Assembly: GCA_016946835.1 (NCBI GenBank)
Contig: JACVTC010000131.1
Coordinates: forward strand, 1-55,000
Reading direction: 5' to 3'
DNA from: Neocallimastix lanati (nom. inval.)
Lineage: Eukaryota > Neocallimastigomycota > Neocallimastigomycetes > Neocallimastigales > Neocallimastigaceae
DNA length: 55,000 nucleotides
Below are positions 1 to 11,858 of this stretch, piece after piece (the first letter of the stretch is position 1; each line of letters begins with the position of its first letter). The notes below the pieces were generated by a model that ran no database searches, had not been told where the DNA came from, and worked only from the letters and a program-made list of their open reading frames with translations. The position numbers were made by a program, and so were the translations under genes.

Positions 1-748
1 AATTAAAAATTTAATATTTTTAAAGATGATATTCCATTTTTTTTATTATTTCAATAGTTATCAAAATATTTAATATAATGAATAATGAATTTAGAAATAT
101 AAATTTATTTTAATATTAATCACTATAAATTATTAAAATTAAAAATTATCATGTTATCTTTACTATTTAATATATATGTTTGAAATAAAAATATTACAAT
201 TTTCATTTTATTTCTTTTCTATTTGCATTAGCTATTATAAATATGTAATTAGCATTTTTATTAAAAAGTATTTTATTTTGTATTTCTAATACTTTTATAA
301 GTATTAGAAAAAAACAATAATTATTATAAACAATTAATATATACAAAAGTATTAATTTATAATTAATAATACCATATAGCAAATAAAACTTTTTTATTCA
401 ATTATTAATATATTTTGAATTTAATGAAATTGTACTACTTTTAATAATTATAATTTAATTAACAAAACTTTTTTAAATATATATATTTGTTATTCATGAT
501 TTTCATTAATAATAAATTATCCAACCAAATAAAAATAAAAATATTTTTAATAATTTTTTTTTTTAAAAAACTAATAATTATTAATTTTTTAAAAACGAAT
601 TTATGAAAAAGTATATTAATGTATATATATATTTAATTTATTATAATGCTATAATTTATTATTATTATTATTTAAATTATTATTATTAAAATATTTTAAT
701 AGATATTATTATTATTAGAATTATTTGAAAAAAAGTATTTAGAGAAAG

Positions 749-756
749 TATAAAAA
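749..756 (+). promoter_or_regulatory. TATA box of RNA copy 1
   Basis: TATAAAAA followed by GGCTTGATT lies 39 bases upstream of the 5' hairpin of copy 1. The same box is at the same place in all five direct units. Confidence 0.65.
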
Positions 757-778
757 GGCTTGATTGTTCTTTAAATTT

Positions 779-1837
779 TTTTTCTTCGTGCTTTCACTTT
801 ATAAAAATATAATATAATAAATATTTATTATAAAATTAAGAGGTGAAAGCATCATTTCAAACCAATGTAAAATCAATAATAAAAATCATTATACTATTAA
901 AAGCATATTAATAGTATTAATGATGAAAGAAATTTAAAAAATAATTTGAATTTTATGTATTTTCTTGATGATGTTTTTATACCAAAAAATTTCAACAAAA
1001 TGAAATTTTTATTAAATATACCCAAACTACCTTGAAATACAAATATTATTTAATTTACTTTTTTTATTTTTTAAATATTTTTAAATTTATTATAATGTTT
1101 TATATATATTTTATGCATTTTTTATACTATATATTTTTTATATATCTTTAAATTGAATTTAAGATTTCTCAAAATGTGTTAAAATCATATGCTTGCTCCC
1201 CAATAAAATTATTTTCTTTTTTAAGTAAAAAAGAAACGAAGGAAAAAAGGAAAGAAATTTGGTACAAACTCAAGGCGGATTCCTAAAATAAAGAATTATA
1301 GAAAATTGTCATGGAATTGACTAGCGCTTGAACCAAATTTAAAACTTTCTTACATCAAATAATAATGATGGAATAAAAAAATTTTAGGTACAAACTTAAG
1401 GCGGATTCATTAGTTAATTAAAGTGAAAAAAAAAAAAGAAAATATTTGAAATATTTTCAACTGAATGAATTGTCGTAGCGCTTAAACCTAAAATTTTCAT
1501 TTAAAAAAGAAGAAGAAGGTGAAACAAGAGCGGATCATAAAATAAATTGATTGACTAGCGCTTGAACCTTATTTTTTTTTAAATTATTTTAATAAACCAA
1601 AAAATTTAAAATTTATTCCTTATTATAATTAAGGAATATTTAAATTCAATAAGCATTTTAAAGGTGCAAACTCAAGAGCGGATTCATATTTATTTTATAT
1701 TTTATTTATTTTTTAAAAATAATAAAAATTGTATAAATTATTTGATTTAAAATAATTATATGATTTTTATATTAATATATTTAAATGAATTGTCGTAGCG
1801 CTTGAACCTTTAAAATAATAATAAATAAATAAAAACC
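779..1837 (+). ncRNA. Modular structured RNA, copy 1 (modules A-B-C-D)
   Basis: This is the first of eight copies of an unrecognised element with RNA-like structure. The 5' stem is GTGCTTTCAC (788) with GTGAAAGCAT (843-852), closed by a G-T wobble. A second hairpin (about 886-926) is ATCATTATACTATTAA with its complement; here both ends of the stem pair, where copy 2 has a mismatch. The central domain contains CTTGATGATG. Four modules follow: A 1261-1334, B 1387-1488, C 1518-1568 and D 1663-1808. Each has a 5' strand with GCGGAT and a 3' strand with TAGCGCTT. The end is a string of AATAAA-like words and a genomic A-run (1838-1861). The start is inferred from TATA spacing and the end from the A-run; neither is measured. 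No reading frame is conserved between copies. Confidence 0.75.
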
Positions 1838-1945
1838 AAAAAAAAAAAAAAAAAAAAAAAAATGTGTAATGACTTTATAATTTTTATTTAATATTATATA
1901 ATATTGTATAATAATAATAATAATAAATTAAAAGGAGTATTTTTT

Positions 1946-2113
1946 TATTAAAACATTTATATATTGTGGTAGTATTTTTTAATTATAATTGAAATTTTAT
2001 AGAATGAATATTCTTATAAAATTATTCATTAAAACATTTATATATTGTGGTAGTATTTTTTAATTATAATTGAAATTTTATAGAATGAATATTCTTATAA
2101 AATTATTCATATT
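1946..2113 (+). repeat. 81-bp tandem duplication in the spacer of unit 1
   Basis: A stretch beginning TTAAAACATTTATATATTG and ending AAAATTATTCAT is present twice, head to tail, with a period of 81 bp. Unit 2 carries the same duplication (about 4327-4492), while units 3 to 5 have a single version. The duplication therefore predates the split of units 1 and 2 only. Confidence 0.85.
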
Positions 2114-3129
2114 TTTAAATTATTATAATAAATAATATATATTTTTATTTTTGAATTATAAAATTAATAATACATATTTTACGAACGTTTAAAATCAATA
2201 ATAATTGATCTTTATAAATAGTTTTTTTTATAAATATAAATAATTAAAATAATAATATTTTTAAAGATGATATTCCAATTTTTAGTATTTCAGGAGTTTA
2301 TATTATTATTTATTAAATAATTGTACTATCAAAACACTTTATGCAATGAAAAATAAATTTAGAAATAAAAATTTAATTTAATATTGTTTACTATAAATTC
2401 TTAAAATTAGAAATTATCATGTTATATTTACTATTTAATATATGAAAGAAAAATATTATTATCTATTATAAAAATATTTAATAATTTATTTTGTATTTCT
2501 CTTTTTATTTAATTATAAATTCTTAAAATTAGAAATTATCATAATATTATATTTACTATTTAATATATGAAAGAAAAATATTATTATCTATTATAAAAAT
2601 ATTTATTAATTTATTTTGTATTTTTCTCTTTATTTAATTATAAATAAAGTATTAGAAAAAATAATTATTATAAATAATTAATATACATAAAAGTAGAAAT
2701 TTATAATTAATATTATAATATAATAAACAAAATTTTTAATTCAATTATAAACAACATTTTGAATTTAATGAAATTGTACTACTTTTAATAATTATAATTT
2801 AATTAACAAAGCTTTTTAATAAATAATAAATTTTTAATATTAATATTTTCTTTTTTTTTATTAAAAAAAAAAAAATAGAATTTTTTAATATATATATTTG
2901 TTATTTATGATTTTCATTAATATTAAATTACCCAACCAAAACCATAATAAAAATATTTTTAATAAATTTTTTTTTTTAAAAAAATATTATTAATTATATA
3001 AAAACGAATTTATGAAAAAAAATATTAATATATATATATATTTAATTTATTATAATGAGATATTATTATTATTATTATAATTATTTAAAGAAAGTATTTG
3101 TATTTAGAGATATCTATATTTAGAGAAAG

Positions 3130-3137
3130 TATAAAAA
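3130..3137 (+). promoter_or_regulatory. TATA box of RNA copy 2
   Basis: TATAAAAA, 40 bases before the GTGCTTTCAC stem, embedded in AGAAAGTATAAAAAGGCTTG as in copies 1, 3 and 5. Confidence 0.65.
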
Positions 3138-3159
3138 GGCTTGATTATTCTTTAAAATT

Positions 3160-4219
3160 TTTTTTCTTCGTGCTTTCACTTCATAAAAATAAAATATAAT
3201 AAATATTTATTATAATTAAGAGGTGAAAGCACCATTTCAAACCAATGTAAAATCAATAATAAAAATCATTGTACTATTAAAAGCATATTAATAGTAGTAA
3301 TGATGAAAGAAATTTAAAAAATAATTTGAATTTTATGTATTTTCTTGATGATGTTTTTATACCAAAAAAATTTCAACAAAATGAAATTTTTATTAAATAT
3401 ACCCAAACTACCTTGAAATACAAATATTATTTAATTTACTTTTTTTATTTTTTAAATATTTTTAAATTTATTATAATGTTTTATATATATTTTATGCATT
3501 TTTTATACTATATATTTTTTATATATCTTTAAATTGAATTTAAGATTTCTCAAAATGTGTTAAAATCATATGCTTGCTCCCCAATAAAATTATTTTCTTT
3601 TTTAAGTAAAAAAGAAACGAAGGAAAAAAGGAAAGAAATTTGGTACAAACTCAAGGCGGATTCCTAAAATAAAGAATTATAGAAAATTGTCATGGAATTG
3701 ACTAGCGCTTGAACCAAATTTAAAACTTTCTTACATCAAATAATAATGATGGAATAAAAAAATTTTGGGTACAAACTTAAGGCGGATTCATTAGTTAATT
3801 AAAGTGAAAAAAAAAAAAAGAAAATATTTGAAATATTTTCAACTAAATGAATTGTCGTAGCGCTTAAACCTAAAATTTTCATTTAAAAAAGAAGAAGAAG
3901 GTGAAACAAGAGCGGATCATAAAATAAATTGATTGACTAGCGCTTGAACCTTATTTTTTTTTAAATTATTTTAATAAACCAAAAAATTTAAAATTTATTC
4001 CTTATTATAATTAAGGAATATTTAAATTCAATAAGCATTTTAAAGGTGCAAACTCAAGAGCGGATTCATATTTATTTTATATTTTATTTATTTTTTAAAA
4101 ATAATAAAAATTGTATAAATTATTTGATTTAAAATAATTATATGATTTTTATATTAATGTATTTAAATGAATTGTCGTAGCGCTTGAACCTTTAAAATAA
4201 TAATAAATAAATAAAAACC
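3160..4219 (+). ncRNA. Modular structured RNA, copy 2 (reference copy)
   Basis: This is the clearest direct copy. The 5' closing stem GTGCTTTCACTTC (3170-3182) pairs along 13 bases with GAGGTGAAAGCAC (3220-3232), with one G-T wobble. The central domain (about 3345-3421) is closed by GTATTTTC with GAAATAC. It contains CTTGATGATG, a hairpin AAATTTCA/TGAAATTT, and two TATACC words. A conserved word TGCTTGCTCCCCAAT lies near 3571-3585. The modules are A 3642-3715, B 3768-3870, C 3900-3950 and D 4045-4190. Lower stems are TCAAG/CTTGA in A and D, TTAAG/CTTAA in B, and ACAAG/CTTG in C. The A-run starts at 4220. A 68-codon reading frame inside this copy is broken in copy 1 by a one-base change in an A-run, so I do not treat it as coding. 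Confidence 0.78.
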
Positions 4220-4326
4220 AAAAAAAAAAAAAAAAAAAAAAAAATGTGTAATGACTTTATAATTTTTATTTAATATTATATAATAGTGTATAATAATAAT
4301 AATAATAAATTAAAAGGAGTATTTTT

Positions 4327-4492
4327 TTATTAAAACATTTATGTATTGTGGTAGTATTTTTTAATTATAATTGAAATTTTATAGAATGAATATTCTTATA
4401 AAATTATTCATTAAAACATTTATATATTGTGGTAGTATTTTTTAATTATAATTGAAATTTTATAGAATGAATATTCTTATAAAATTATTCAT
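4327..4492 (+). repeat. 81-bp tandem duplication in the spacer of unit 2
   Basis: This is the same head-to-tail duplication as in unit 1, with a few substitutions (ATGTATTG for ATATATTG in the first half). Confidence 0.85.
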
Positions 4493-5508
4493 ATTTTTAA
4501 ATTATTATAATAAATAATATATATTTTTATTTTTGAATTATAAAATTAATAATACATATTTTACGAACGTTTAAAATCAATAATAATTGATCTTTATAAA
4601 TAGTTTTTTTTATAAATATAAATAATTAAAATAATAATATTTTTAAAGATGATATTCCAATTTTTAGTATTTCAGGAGTTTATATTATTATTTATTAAAT
4701 AATTGTACTATCAAAACACTTTATGCAATGAAAAATAAATTTAGAAATAAAAATTTAATTTAATATTGTTTACTATAAATTCTTAAAATTAGAAATTATC
4801 ATGTTATATTTACTATTTAATATATGAAAGAAAAATATTATTATCTATTATAAAAATATTTAATAATTTATTTTGTATTTCTCTTTTTATTTAATTATAA
4901 ATTCTTAAAATTAGAAATTATCATAATATTATATTTACTATTTAATATATGAAAGAAAAATATTATTATCTATTATAAAAATATTTATTAATTTATTTTG
5001 TATTTTTCTTTTTATTTAATTATAAATAAAGTATTAGAAAAAATAATTATTATAAATAATTAATATACATAAAAGTAGAAATTTATAATTAATATTATAA
5101 TATAATAAACAAAATTTTTAATTCAATTATAAACAACATTTTGAATTTAATGAAATTGTACTACTTTTAATAATTTTTAATTAACAAAGCTTTTTAATAA
5201 ATAATAAATTTTTAATATTAATATTTTCTTTTTTTTTATTAAAAAAAAAAATAATAGAATTTTTTAATATATATATTTGTTATTTATGATTTTCATTAAT
5301 ATTAAATTACCCAACCAAAACCTTAATAAAAATATTTTTAATAAATTTTTTTTTTAAAAAAAAAAAATTATTAATTTTTTAAAAACGAATTTATGGTAGA
5401 ATATTAATATATATATATATTTAATTTATTATAATGAGATATTATTATTATTATTAGAATTATTTAAAGAAAGTATTTGTATTTAGAGATATCTATATTT
5501 AGAGAAAG

Positions 5509-5516
5509 TATAAAAA
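5509..5516 (+). promoter_or_regulatory. TATA box of RNA copy 3
   Basis: TATAAAAA, 38 bases before the 5' stem, with the GGCTTGATT extension kept. Confidence 0.65.
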
Positions 5517-5538
5517 GGCTTGATTATTCCATATTTTT

Positions 5539-6605
5539 TTTTTTTCGTGCTTTTACTTCATAAAAATAAAATATAATAAATATTTATTATAATTAAGAGG
5601 TGAAAGCACCATTTCAAACCAATGTAAAATCAATAATAAAAATCATTGTACTATTAAAAGCATATTAATAGTAGTAATGATGAAAGAAATTTAAAAAATA
5701 ATTTGAATTTTATGTATTTTCTTGATGATGTTTTTATACCAAAAAATTTCAACAAAATGAAATTTTTTTTAAATATACCCAAACTACCTTGAAATACAAA
5801 TATTATTTAATTTATTTTTTTTATTTTTTAAATATTTTTAAATTTATTATAATGTTTTATATATATTTTATGCATTTTTTATACTATATATTTTTTATAT
5901 ATCTTTAAGTTAAATTCAAGATTTCTCAAAATGTGTTTTAATCATATGCTTGCTCCCCAATGAAATTATTTTCTTTTTAAGAAAAAAAGGAAAAAAAGAA
6001 AGAAATTTGGTACAAACTCAAGGCGGATTCCTAAAATAAAGAATTTCAAAAAATTGTCATGGAATTGACTAGCGCTTGAACCAAATTTAAAACTTTCTTA
6101 CATCAAATAATAATGATGGAATAAAAAAATTTTGGGTACAAACTTAAGGCGGATTCATTAGTTAATCAAAGTGAAAATAAAAAAAGAAAATATTTGAAAT
6201 ATTTTCAACTGAATGAATTGTCGTAGCGCTTAAACCTAAAATTTTCATTTAAAAAAGAAGAAGAAGGTGAAACAAGAGCGGATCATAAAATAAATTGATT
6301 GACTAGCGCTTGAACCTTATTTTTTTTTTAAATTATTTCAATAAATTAAAAAAATTAAAATTTATTATTCCTTATTATAATTAAGGAATATTTAAATTCA
6401 ATAAACATTTTAAAGGTGCAAACTCAAGAGCGGATTCATATTTATTTTATATTTTATTTATTTTTTATTTTATTTTTTATAAATAATAATAAAAATTGTA
6501 TAAATTATTTGATTTAAAATAATTATATGATTTTTATATTAATATATTTAAATGAATTGTCGTAGCGCTTGAACCTTTAAAATAATAATAAATAAATAAA
6601 AACTT
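5539..6605 (+). ncRNA. Modular structured RNA, copy 3
   Basis: The layout is that of copy 2. The 5' strand of the closing stem reads GTGCTTTTAC (5547). The C to T change turns a G-C pair with the unchanged 3' strand GTGAAAGCAC into a G-T wobble, so pairing is retained. Module A is 6009-6082, and module D ends at 6575. The loop of module D is longer than in copy 2 because of an extra TTTTATTTTATTTTT segment, while both strands of its stem and its internal loop are unchanged. The following A-run is shorter (about 14 A). Confidence 0.75.
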
Positions 6606-7656
6606 AAAAAAAAAAAAAAATGTGTAATGACTTTATAATTTTTATTTAATATTATATAATAGTGTATAATAACAATAATAATAAATTAAAAGGAGAATTT
6701 ATTTATTTATTAAAACATTTATATATTTTGAAAGTATTTTTGAACTATATTGAACTTTTATGAAATTAATATAATTACAAATTATTCATATGTTTAAATT
6801 ATTAAAATAAATAATATATATTTGTATTTTTGAATTATTAAAATTAATAATACATATTTAATAATTGATTTTTATTTATAGTTTTTTTTATAAATATAAA
6901 TAATTTAAATAATAATATTTTTAAAGATGATATTCCATTTTTTAGTATTTCAATAGTTTATATTATTATTTATTAAATAATTGTACTATCAAAATACTTA
7001 ATATAATGAAAAATAAATTTAGAAATAAAAATTTACTTTAATATTGTTTACTATAAAATTAGAAATTATCATAATGCTATCTTTACTATATAATATATGA
7101 AAGAAAAATATTATTAACTATTATAAAAATATTTATTTATTTATTTATAATTAAATGAAAAGAGAAATACAAATTAAATTAAGTATTAGAAAAAACAATA
7201 ATTATTATAAATAATTAATATACATAAACGAAGAAATTTATAATTAATAATATAATATAGCAAATAAAAATTTTTATTCAAATATATTTTGAATTTAATG
7301 AAATTGTACCACTTTTAATAATAATTATAACTTAATTAACAAATCTTAAAAAAAAATTTAATATAAATAAATTTTTAATATGAAAAAATTTATATTATAA
7401 TTATTATTCATGATTTTCATTAATATTAAATTATCCAACTAAAACTATAATAAAAATATTTTTAATAAATTTTTTTTTTTTTTTGTAAAAAATAATTATT
7501 ATTGAATATATAAAAACGAATTTAAAAAAAAAAATATTAATATATTTATTAATTTATTATAATGCTATAATTTATTATTATTATTTAAATTATTATTAAA
7601 ATATTTTAATAGATATTTTTACTATTAGAATTATTTAAAAAAAGTATTTAGAGAAA

Positions 7657-7664
7657 TATAAAAA
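7657..7664 (+). promoter_or_regulatory. TATA box of RNA copy 4
   Basis: TATAAAAA preceded by AGAGAAA, 39 bases before the 5' stem. The upstream context differs slightly from copies 1-3, but the box itself is identical. Confidence 0.65.
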
Positions 7665-7686
7665 GGCTTGATTATTCTTTAAAATT

Positions 7687-8701
7687 TTTTTCTTTGTGCT
7701 TTCACTTCATAAAAATAGAATATTATAGATATTTATTATAAAAAAGAGGTGAAAGCATCATTTTAAACCAATGTAAAATCAATAATAAAAATCATTGTAC
7801 TATTAAAAGCATATTAATAGTAGTAATGATGAAAGAAATTTAAAAAATAATTTGAATTTTATGTATTTTCTTGATGATGTTTTTATACCAAAAAAATTTC
7901 AACAAAATGAAATTTTTATTAAATATACCCAAACTACCTTGAAATACAAATATTATTTAATTTATTTTTTTAATTTTTTTAAATTTATTATAATGTTTTA
8001 TATATCTATAAGTTAAATTAAAGATTTCTCAAAATGTGTTTTAATCATATGCTTGCTCCCCAATGAAATTTTTTTTTTTGAAGAAAAAAAGGATAAAAAG
8101 GAAAGAAATTTGGTACAAACTCAAGGCGGATTCCTAAAATAAAGAATTTCAAAAAATTGTCATGGAATTGACTAGCGCTTGAACCAAATTTAAAACTTTC
8201 TTACAACAAATAATAATGATGGAATAAAAAAATTTTGGGTACAAACTTAAGGCGGATTCATTAGTTAATCAAAGTGAAAATAAAGAAAGAAAATATTTGA
8301 AATATTTTCAACTGAATGAATTGTCGTAGCGCTTAAACCTAAAATTTTCATTTAAAAAAGAAGAAGAAGGTGAAACAAGAGCGGATCATAAAATAAATTG
8401 ATTGACTAGCGCTTGAACCTTATTTTTTTTTAAATTATTTTAATAAACCAAAAAATTTAAAATTTATTCCTTATTATAATTAAGGAATATTTAAATTCAA
8501 TAAACATTTTAAAGGTGCAAACTCAAGAGCGGATTCATATTTATTTTATATTTTATTTATTTTTTATTTTATTTTTTAAAAATAATAAAAATTGTATAAA
8601 TTATTTGATTTAAAATAATTATATGATTTTTATATTAATATATTTAAATGAATTGTCGTAGCGCTTGAACCTTTAAAATAATAATAAATAAATAAAAACC
8701 T
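7687..8701 (+). ncRNA. Modular structured RNA, copy 4
   Basis: The closing stem is GTGCTTTCACTTC (7696-7708) with GAGGTGAAAGCAT (7746-7758). The loop of this stem is shorter than in copies 1-3. The central domain keeps CTTGATGATG and the AAATTTCA/TGAAATTT hairpin, but the AT-rich segment after it is about 50 bases shorter. Module A is 8112-8185, and module D ends at 8671. An A-run of about 25 follows, and then TGTGTAGTGACTTTA, which is also conserved. Sequence identity continuing past the A-run argues against copies that arose by reverse transcription of a polyadenylated RNA. Confidence 0.75.
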
Positions 8702-9825
8702 AAAAAAAAAAAAAAAAAAAAAAAAAATGTGTAGTGACTTTACAATTTTTATTTAATATTATATAATATTGTATAATAACAATAATAATAAATTAAAAGG
8801 AGAATATATTTTTTATTAAAACATTTATATATTGTGGTAGTATTTTTAATTATAAATGAAATTTTATAGAATGAATATTCTTATAAAATTATTCATATTT
8901 TTAAATTATTATAATAAATAATATATATTTTTATTTTTGAATTATTAAAATTAATAATACATATTTTACGAACGTTTAAAATCAACAATAATTGATTTTT
9001 ATAAATAGTTTTTTTATAAATATAAATAATTAAAATAATAACATTTTAAAAGATGATATTCCAATTTTTAGTATTTCAATATATTTAAATTATTACTTAT
9101 TAAATAATTATACTATCAAAACACTTAATACAATGAAAAATAAATATAGAAATAAAAATTTAATATTGTTTACTATAAAATTAGAAATTATCATAATTTT
9201 ATCTTTACTATTTAATATATGAAAGAAAAATATTATTATCTATTATAAAAATATTTATTAATATATTTTGTATTTCTCTTTTCTAATACTTTATTTAATT
9301 ATAAATAAAGTATTAGAAAAAACAATAATTATTATAAATAATTAATATACATAAAAGTATAAAAGTAGAAATTTATAATTAATAATGTAATATAGCAAAT
9401 AAAATTTTTAATTCAATAATAAACACATTTTGAATTTAAAGAAACTGTACTACTTTTAATAATTATAATTTAATTAACAAAGCTTTTTAATAAGTAATAA
9501 AATTTTAATATTTATTTAAAAATTCTATTATTTTTTTTTAAAAAAAAAAAATATAAAATATATTTATATATTTATTATTTATGATTTTCATTAATATTAA
9601 ATTATCCAACCAAAAACCATAATAAAATATTTTTAATAAATTTTTTTTTTTAAAAAAAAATTATTAATTATATAAAAACGAATTTATGAAAAAAAATATT
9701 AATATATTTATATTTAATTTATTTTAATGCTATAATATATTATTATTATTTAAATTATTATTATTAAAATATTTTAATAGATATTATTATTATTAGAATT
9801 ATTTGAAAAAAGTATTTAGAGAAAG

Positions 9826-9833
9826 TATAAAAA
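9826..9833 (+). promoter_or_regulatory. TATA box of RNA copy 5
   Basis: TATAAAAA plus GGCTTGATTATTC, 41 bases before the 5' stem at 9867. Confidence 0.65.
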
Positions 9834-9855
9834 GGCTTGATTATTCTTTAAATTT

Positions 9856-10896
9856 TTTTTTTCTTCGTGCTTTCACTTCATAAAAATAAAATATAATAAA
9901 TATTTATTATAATTAAGAGGTGAAAGCATCATTTTAAACAAATTTAAAATCAATAATAAAAAAACATTGTACTATTAAAAAGCATATTAATAGTAGTAAT
10001 GATGAAAGAAATTTAAAAAATAATTTGAATTTTATGTATTTTCTTGATGATGTTTTTATACCAAAAAAATTTCAACAAAATGAAATTTTTATTAAATATA
10101 CCCAAACTACCTTGAAATACAAATATTATTTAATTTATTTTTTTTTATTTTTTTTTTAAATTTATAATGTTTTATATATATTTTATACATATTTTATACT
10201 ATATATTTTTTATATATCTTTAAATTAAATTTAAGATTTCTCAAAATGTGTTAAAATCATATGCTTGCTCCCCAATGAAATTATTTTCTTTTTAAGAAAA
10301 AAAGGAAAGAAATTTGGTACAAACTCAGGGCGGATTCCTATAGTAAAGAATTACAGAAAAATTAATCAAGGAATTGACTAGCGCTTGAACCAAATTTTAA
10401 ACTTTCTTTCATCAAATAATAATGATGGAATAAAAAAAATTTTGGGTACAAACTTAAGGCGGATTCATTAGTTAATTAAAGTAAAAAAAAAGAAAATATT
10501 TGAAATATTTTCAACTGAATGAATTGTCGTAGCGCTTAAACCTAAAATTTTCATTTAAAAAAGAAGAAGAAGATGAAACAAGAGCGGATCATAAAATAAA
10601 TTGATTGACTAGCGCTTGAACCTTATTTTTTTTTAAATTATTTCAATAAAACAAGAAGTAAAATTTATTCCTTATTATAATTAAGGAATATTTAAATTCA
10701 ATTATCATTTTAAAGGTGCAAACTCAAGAGCGGATTTATATTTATTTTATATTTTATTTTTTTTTTTTATTTTATTTTAATAAAAATTGTATAAATTATT
10801 TGATTTAAAATAATTATATGATTTTTATATTAATGTATTTAAATGAATTGTCGTAGCGCTTGAACCTTTAAAATAATAATAAATAAATAAAAACCT
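9856..10896 (+). ncRNA. Modular structured RNA, copy 5 (last direct unit)
   Basis: The closing stem is GTGCTTTCACTTC (9867) with GAGGTGAAAGCAT (9917-9929). In module A (10316-10391) the lower stem is TCAGG instead of TCAAG opposite an unchanged CTTGA, which replaces an A-T pair by a G-T wobble. Module C keeps ACAAGAGCGGATCAT with TTGATTGACTAGCGCTTG. Module D ends at 10866 and its loop carries a poly(T) expansion. The array ends soon after: similarity to other units fades by about 11,050, close to the long hairpin at 11,093. Confidence 0.75.
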
Positions 10897-11092
10897 AAAA
10901 AAAAAAAAAAAAAAAAAAAAAATGCGTAATTTTATTTAATATTATTTAATTGTGTATAATAATAATCATAAATTAAAATGAAAATTTATTATTTTATTAA
11001 AATATATATTTTAAAGGTATTTTTGGAATTTAATTGAACTTTTAAAAAATGAATATTACTATAAAATTAATTATACTTATGTAAATTACTAA

Positions 11093-11160
11093 CTAAAATA
11101 AATAATGTATATTTGCAAACATACTTATAAATGTTTGCAAATATACATTATTTATTTTAG
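11093..11160. repeat. Perfect 30-bp inverted repeat with 8-bp loop
   Basis: The arms 11,093-11,122 and 11,131-11,160 are exact reverse complements over 30 bases. They start CTAAAATAAATAATG and are separated by ACTTATAA. The motif TTTGCAAAC lies in the stem. The repeat sits exactly at the end of the five-unit array. It could be a short foldback element, a small-RNA precursor or a recombination scar; no coding potential is visible. Confidence 0.9.
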
Positions 11161-11375
11161 CAATTTATATAACATTTAAATTATTATGTAAATAATAAAA
11201 GAAATTATATACATTAAATAATAATAATTAAATTATATATAAATAAATTTTTTAATTTTTTAAATATAAAATTATAATGATGGAATTAGCTATTTTTAAA
11301 ATAAAATTAAATATATATTGATATGATTTATTATAAAGATATCATTAATAAAAAAATGTTAATTTTTAATTTTAA

Positions 11376-11505
11376 TATTTTAAGGTTAACAATATTTACA
11401 TCATATTTTAATAAAAATATATTTAAATTTTCCCTTTTAATTTTAATATTTTAAGGTTAACAATATTTACATCATATTTTAATAAAAATATATTTAAATT
11501 TTCCC
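11376..11505 (+). repeat. 61-bp tandem duplication
   Basis: A segment containing TTAAGGTTAACAATATTTAC is present twice, head to tail, with a 61-bp period and no visible differences. The surrounding 11,161-11,750 is AT-rich, and I see nothing else in it. Confidence 0.85.
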
Positions 11506-11858
11506 TTTAAATATTTTTAAAGTATTATATTTAAAAATTTTTAATGTATTATATTTTACCTTAGTATATTTTTTTTATATAGTCTCAATTATTGTGAACT
11601 TTTAACTTTACTCATTCATTCATTAATTACATGAATATTTTTTTTTTTTAAAAAAAAAATACTTAATTAATAAAAAATTAAATATTATTTGTCCAATTTG
11701 AACATAATAATATTTTAATTAGTTATGTGAAATAGAAGTAATATTCAAAATAAAATGTATAAACAAATTCAGGGAAAAGTCCATAGGCAACGAATCTCAC
11801 TACCAAATTATTAGATTTCTGTTTTAAAAGAATTCATATTCAGGATAAGGGTTTTGAA

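Larger units (their letters stand above)
1..11050 (+). repeat. Tandem array of five 2.1-2.4 kb units
   Basis: The same landmark, the first module of the structured element beginning GGTACAAACTC, recurs at 1261, 3642, 6009, 8112 and 10316. The periods are therefore 2381, 2367, 2103 and 2204 bp. A second landmark in the spacer, AAAGATGATATTCC, recurs near 23, 2264, 4645, 6925 and 9049. The structured ~1 kb core of each unit is much better conserved than the AT-rich spacer, which varies through small duplications and length changes. The array probably continues to the left, because base 1 already lies in the spacer upstream of the first core. Units 1 and 2 are nearly identical to each other, which suggests recent amplification or gene conversion. 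Confidence 0.95.

Noticed and set aside
788-1837. The repeated modules as tandem tRNAs or tRNA-like elements
   Set aside because: GAACC and GGTTCAAG look like T-arm words, but there is no acceptor stem, anticodon arm or A box, and spacing between the strands varies from 4 to over 90 bases.
1838-1861. A-runs as proof that the RNA copies are retroposed
   Set aside because: Units are head-to-tail with shared spacer sequence on both sides of the A-run, and no target-site duplications flank the copies.
3326-3532. 68-codon open frame in unit 2 of the array
   Set aside because: It is broken in copy 1 and others by changes in an A-run, has a Phe/Tyr/Ile string as its C-terminus, and overlaps paired stems. 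Conservation there follows structure, not codons.
779-10896. The repeats as a CRISPR array
   Set aside because: The repeated strands are halves of imperfect hairpins at irregular spacing inside a fungal locus; there are no uniform spacers and no cas genes.
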